Of a stretch of 64,000 nt of DNA, positions 61,507 through 64,000 are shown in pieces (position 1 is the stretch's first letter; each line of letters begins with the position of its first letter). The notes under the pieces were generated by a model. That model was given only the letters and a program-made list of their open reading frames with translations, was not told the DNA's origin and did not search any database. The translations under genes were made by a program, and so were the position numbers. Source of the stretch: an uncultured Bryobacterales bacterium (GTDB taxonomy: Bacteria; Acidobacteriota; Terriglobia; Bryobacterales; Bryobacteraceae). The stretch is taken from positions 60,083 to 124,082 of the forward strand of contig CALGAR010000063.1 in assembly GCA_937959285.1 (NCBI GenBank). Direction: 5' to 3'.

Positions 61507-62475
61507 ATGACCTGCATCGACGAGACGCTGGCGCGTCTCCGTGAAATCCCTCAGCTTACCGTCTCCGAAAGGACGCCTCTTTCTCAATACACCCGGTTCG
61601 GCATCGGGGGGCCGGCCGACGTATACGTCGAAACAAGCGATGAAAGCGCTTTCATTGCTGGCCTGAGTCTGGTCCGGGAAAGTGACTTGAAATACGTGGT
61701 GATCGGAGGGGGCACGAACCTTATCGTTTCCGATCATGGATTTCGCGGCATCGTTCTGCGATATACGGCCAGCCGGATCTCGGCAAACGGCCATTCCGTT
61801 TCTGTCGATGCTGGAGCGGCGCTGCAGGACCTGGTCGACTTCACGATTGATGCCGGCCTCCAGGGCCTGGAGACCATGACTGGCATTCCTGGTTCCGTTG
61901 GAGCTGCGATCTACGGCAACGCCGGCGCCTACGGCCATTCAATCTCTGAGTGTGTCGATTGTGTTCGCTTTGTCGACGGCGAGGGGGTTCGATCGTTTCA
62001 GTGCGACGAGTGCTGCTTTGAGTACAGGGAGAGCATCTTCAAGCGGCGTAAGGAGTGGGTCATCCTTTCCGCGGATCTGAGGCTGTCGCTCGCCGATCCC
62101 GCGAAGCTTCGCGAAACCGCCGACGGCATCCTGCGAATGCGCAACCAGAAGTATCCGCCAACGATGAAGTGCGCGGGCAGTATCTTCAAGAATCTGCTGC
62201 TTGCGGACTTGCCTCCCGAACTGGCGGCGCAAATTCCCGCGCGAGTGATTCGGGAGGGCAAAGTTCCGTCAGCGTACTTCCTGGAAGCGGCCGGGGCAAA
62301 AGGAATGAAGAACGGCGATATTCAGGTCGCCGATTATCACGCCAACCTTATTTACAACTCCGGCCAGGGCACCGCCGCTCAACTTCGGGAGATCATCACG
62401 GAGTTGAAGAAACGGGTGCATGAGCGCTTCGGCCTACAACTGGAAGAAGAGGTCCAGTACGTAGGATTCGACTAA
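61507..62475 (+). CDS. murB: UDP-N-acetylmuramate dehydrogenase
   Basis: A 322-residue FAD enzyme that reduces UDP-GlcNAc-enolpyruvate to UDP-MurNAc in peptidoglycan synthesis. It has TRFGIGGPADVYVE and VVIGGGTNLIVSD for FAD binding, GIPGSVGAAIYGNAGAYG, the catalytic serine segment CAGSIFKN and a C-terminal GLQLEEEVQYVG. The length and ending fit the murB families. ATG 61507 has a -10 box almost abutting it and may be read from a leaderless mRNA. It is a single-gene unit here, outside the usual mur cluster. Confidence 0.95.
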   Translation: MTCIDETLARLREIPQLTVSERTPLSQYTRFGIGGPADVYVETSDESAFIAGLSLVRESDLKYVVIGGGTNLIVSDHGFRGIVLRYTASRISANGHSVSVDAGAALQDLVDFTIDAGLQGLETMTGIPGSVGAAIYGNAGAYGHSISECVDCVRFVDGEGVRSFQCDECCFEYRESIFKRRKEWVILSADLRLSLADPAKLRETADGILRMRNQKYPPTMKCAGSIFKNLLLADLPPELAAQIPARVIREGKVPSAYFLEAAGAKGMKNGDIQVADYHANLIYNSGQGTAAQLREIITELKKRVHERFGLQLEEEVQYVGFD

Positions 62476-62610
62476 AAGGTTAAAGCATTGTCGCGTTCCG
62501 GGCTTCCTCGGACTGCTCGCGCGGCCACCAAGGCTTACTCTTCAATTACTCCCTGGCTGTGTCCGGAAAAATCTATTAGTCGCTGAGGATCAATAGGTTG
62601 CAGATGCCTA

Positions 62611-62637
62611 TTGCCACTCGGTGCTTGAGAGTGCTAA
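62611..62637 (+). promoter_or_regulatory. CIRCE element (HrcA operator) of groESL
   Basis: TTGCCACTC, nine bases, GAGTGCTAA. The right arm is identical to the CIRCE consensus half and the left arm differs from TTAGCACTC at two positions; the 9-base spacer is exact. It lies 72 bases before the groES start and may overlap the promoter. HrcA repression with heat-shock release is the established role. Confidence 0.88.
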
Positions 62638-62709
62638 TTACTGAAAAAGAGGGCGGCGTCCGCCGCGATCTCTCCAATCAACCAAAAATCACACGGAGGC
62701 TCAGAGTGT

Positions 62710-63024
62710 ATGAAGCTTCGACCACTCTATGACCGGATTGTGGTTCGTAGGATCGAAGAGATAGAACAGGTGCGGGGAGGAATTATCATCCCGGACACTG
62801 CAAAGGAGAAACCGCAGGAGGGCGAAGTAGTAGCGGTAGGTAACGGGAAGCGCCTGGAGAACGGGACCGTGATTCCGCTGGAAGTAAAGGTCGGCGACCG
62901 AGTCCTGTTCGGCAAATACTCTGGCAACGACATCAAGATTGACGGACAGGAGTATCTGATTATCCGGGAAGATGAAGTTCTCGGGATCGTTGTGAACAAA
63001 GAGGCCAAGGAGAAGGCAGCCTAG
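62710..63024 (+). CDS. groES: Co-chaperonin GroES
   Basis: A 104-residue co-chaperonin. It starts KLRPLYDRIVVRRIEEIEQV, has the mobile loop VRGGIIIPDTAKEKPQ, DRVLFGKYSGNDIKI and EYLIIREDEVLGIV, all family blocks. GGAGG lies 10 bases before the start. It caps GroEL in ATP-driven folding. It is followed by groEL after a 9-base gap and preceded by CIRCE, so both are HrcA-regulated. Confidence 0.98.
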   Translation: MKLRPLYDRIVVRRIEEIEQVRGGIIIPDTAKEKPQEGEVVAVGNGKRLENGTVIPLEVKVGDRVLFGKYSGNDIKIDGQEYLIIREDEVLGIVVNKEAKEKAA

Positions 63025-63033
63025 GAGTCACAT

Positions 63034-64000
<967 letters not shown>

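Overview
The window looks like a chromosomal segment from an Acidobacteriota bacterium, probably Bryobacterales/Solibacterales-like. The evidence is two adjacent proteins of the VWFA-related acidobacterial type, a large secreted protein ending in the Solibacter-type (TIGR03437-like) C-terminal domain, a TonB-dependent receptor with a carboxypeptidase-regulatory-like N-terminus, high G+C, and Kdo genes that imply a Gram-negative outer membrane. The lineage is an inference from these family memories, not from a search. I saw no transposase, integrase, phage gene or CRISPR array.

Layout. 1-4157: partial Gfo/Idh/MocA oxidoreductase, a frameshifted FG-GAP/VCBS-repeat protein, a ceramidase-like hydrolase and a small VOC protein. 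4160-18781: an ImmA/IrrE metalloprotease and XRE repressor, divergent from a tightly coupled operon encoding NurA-like nuclease, HerA-like ATPase, SbcD (Mre11), SbcC (Rad50) and a 2170-residue helicase-nuclease (transglutaminase-like, DUF4011, SF1 helicase, Vsr/MTES_1575-like nuclease, DUF3320). This is the most unusual region: an archaeal-style DNA-end-processing machine with its own apparent damage- or invasion-responsive switch, possibly a repair or anti-phage system. 18818-29935: TonB receptor, DUF72 protein, exported FAD oxidoreductase, acyl-CoA dehydrogenase, LolA-like secreted protein, radical SAM enzyme, and two VWA proteins with a coupled 69-aa protein.

30004-33221 is a kdsB-pyrG-kdsA operon: KdsA makes Kdo-8-phosphate, PyrG makes CTP, KdsB makes CMP-Kdo. 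33266-44398 holds a prepilin-like protein, small membrane and secreted proteins, tRNA-Pro(CGG), an HD protein, a DegT-type aminotransferase with a Tat-like N-terminus, moaA and nadA, a BACON/TIGR03437-like surface protein, an S9 peptidase and a half-size TauE/SafE protein. 44399-46948 is a membrane proton-pumping pyrophosphatase behind a structured leader with an intrinsic terminator. 47007-50621 is a tandem pair of glycoside hydrolase family 2 paralogues.

50847-60303 encodes complex I subunits in the order nuoC-D-I-J-K-L-M-N-H, without nuoA, B, E, F or G, and with a strong terminator-like hairpin between nuoI and nuoJ. 60584-64000 holds a PilZ-like small protein, murB, and groES-groEL behind a CIRCE operator (groEL runs off the window). 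All family assignments come from reading motifs in the translations; no database search was possible.
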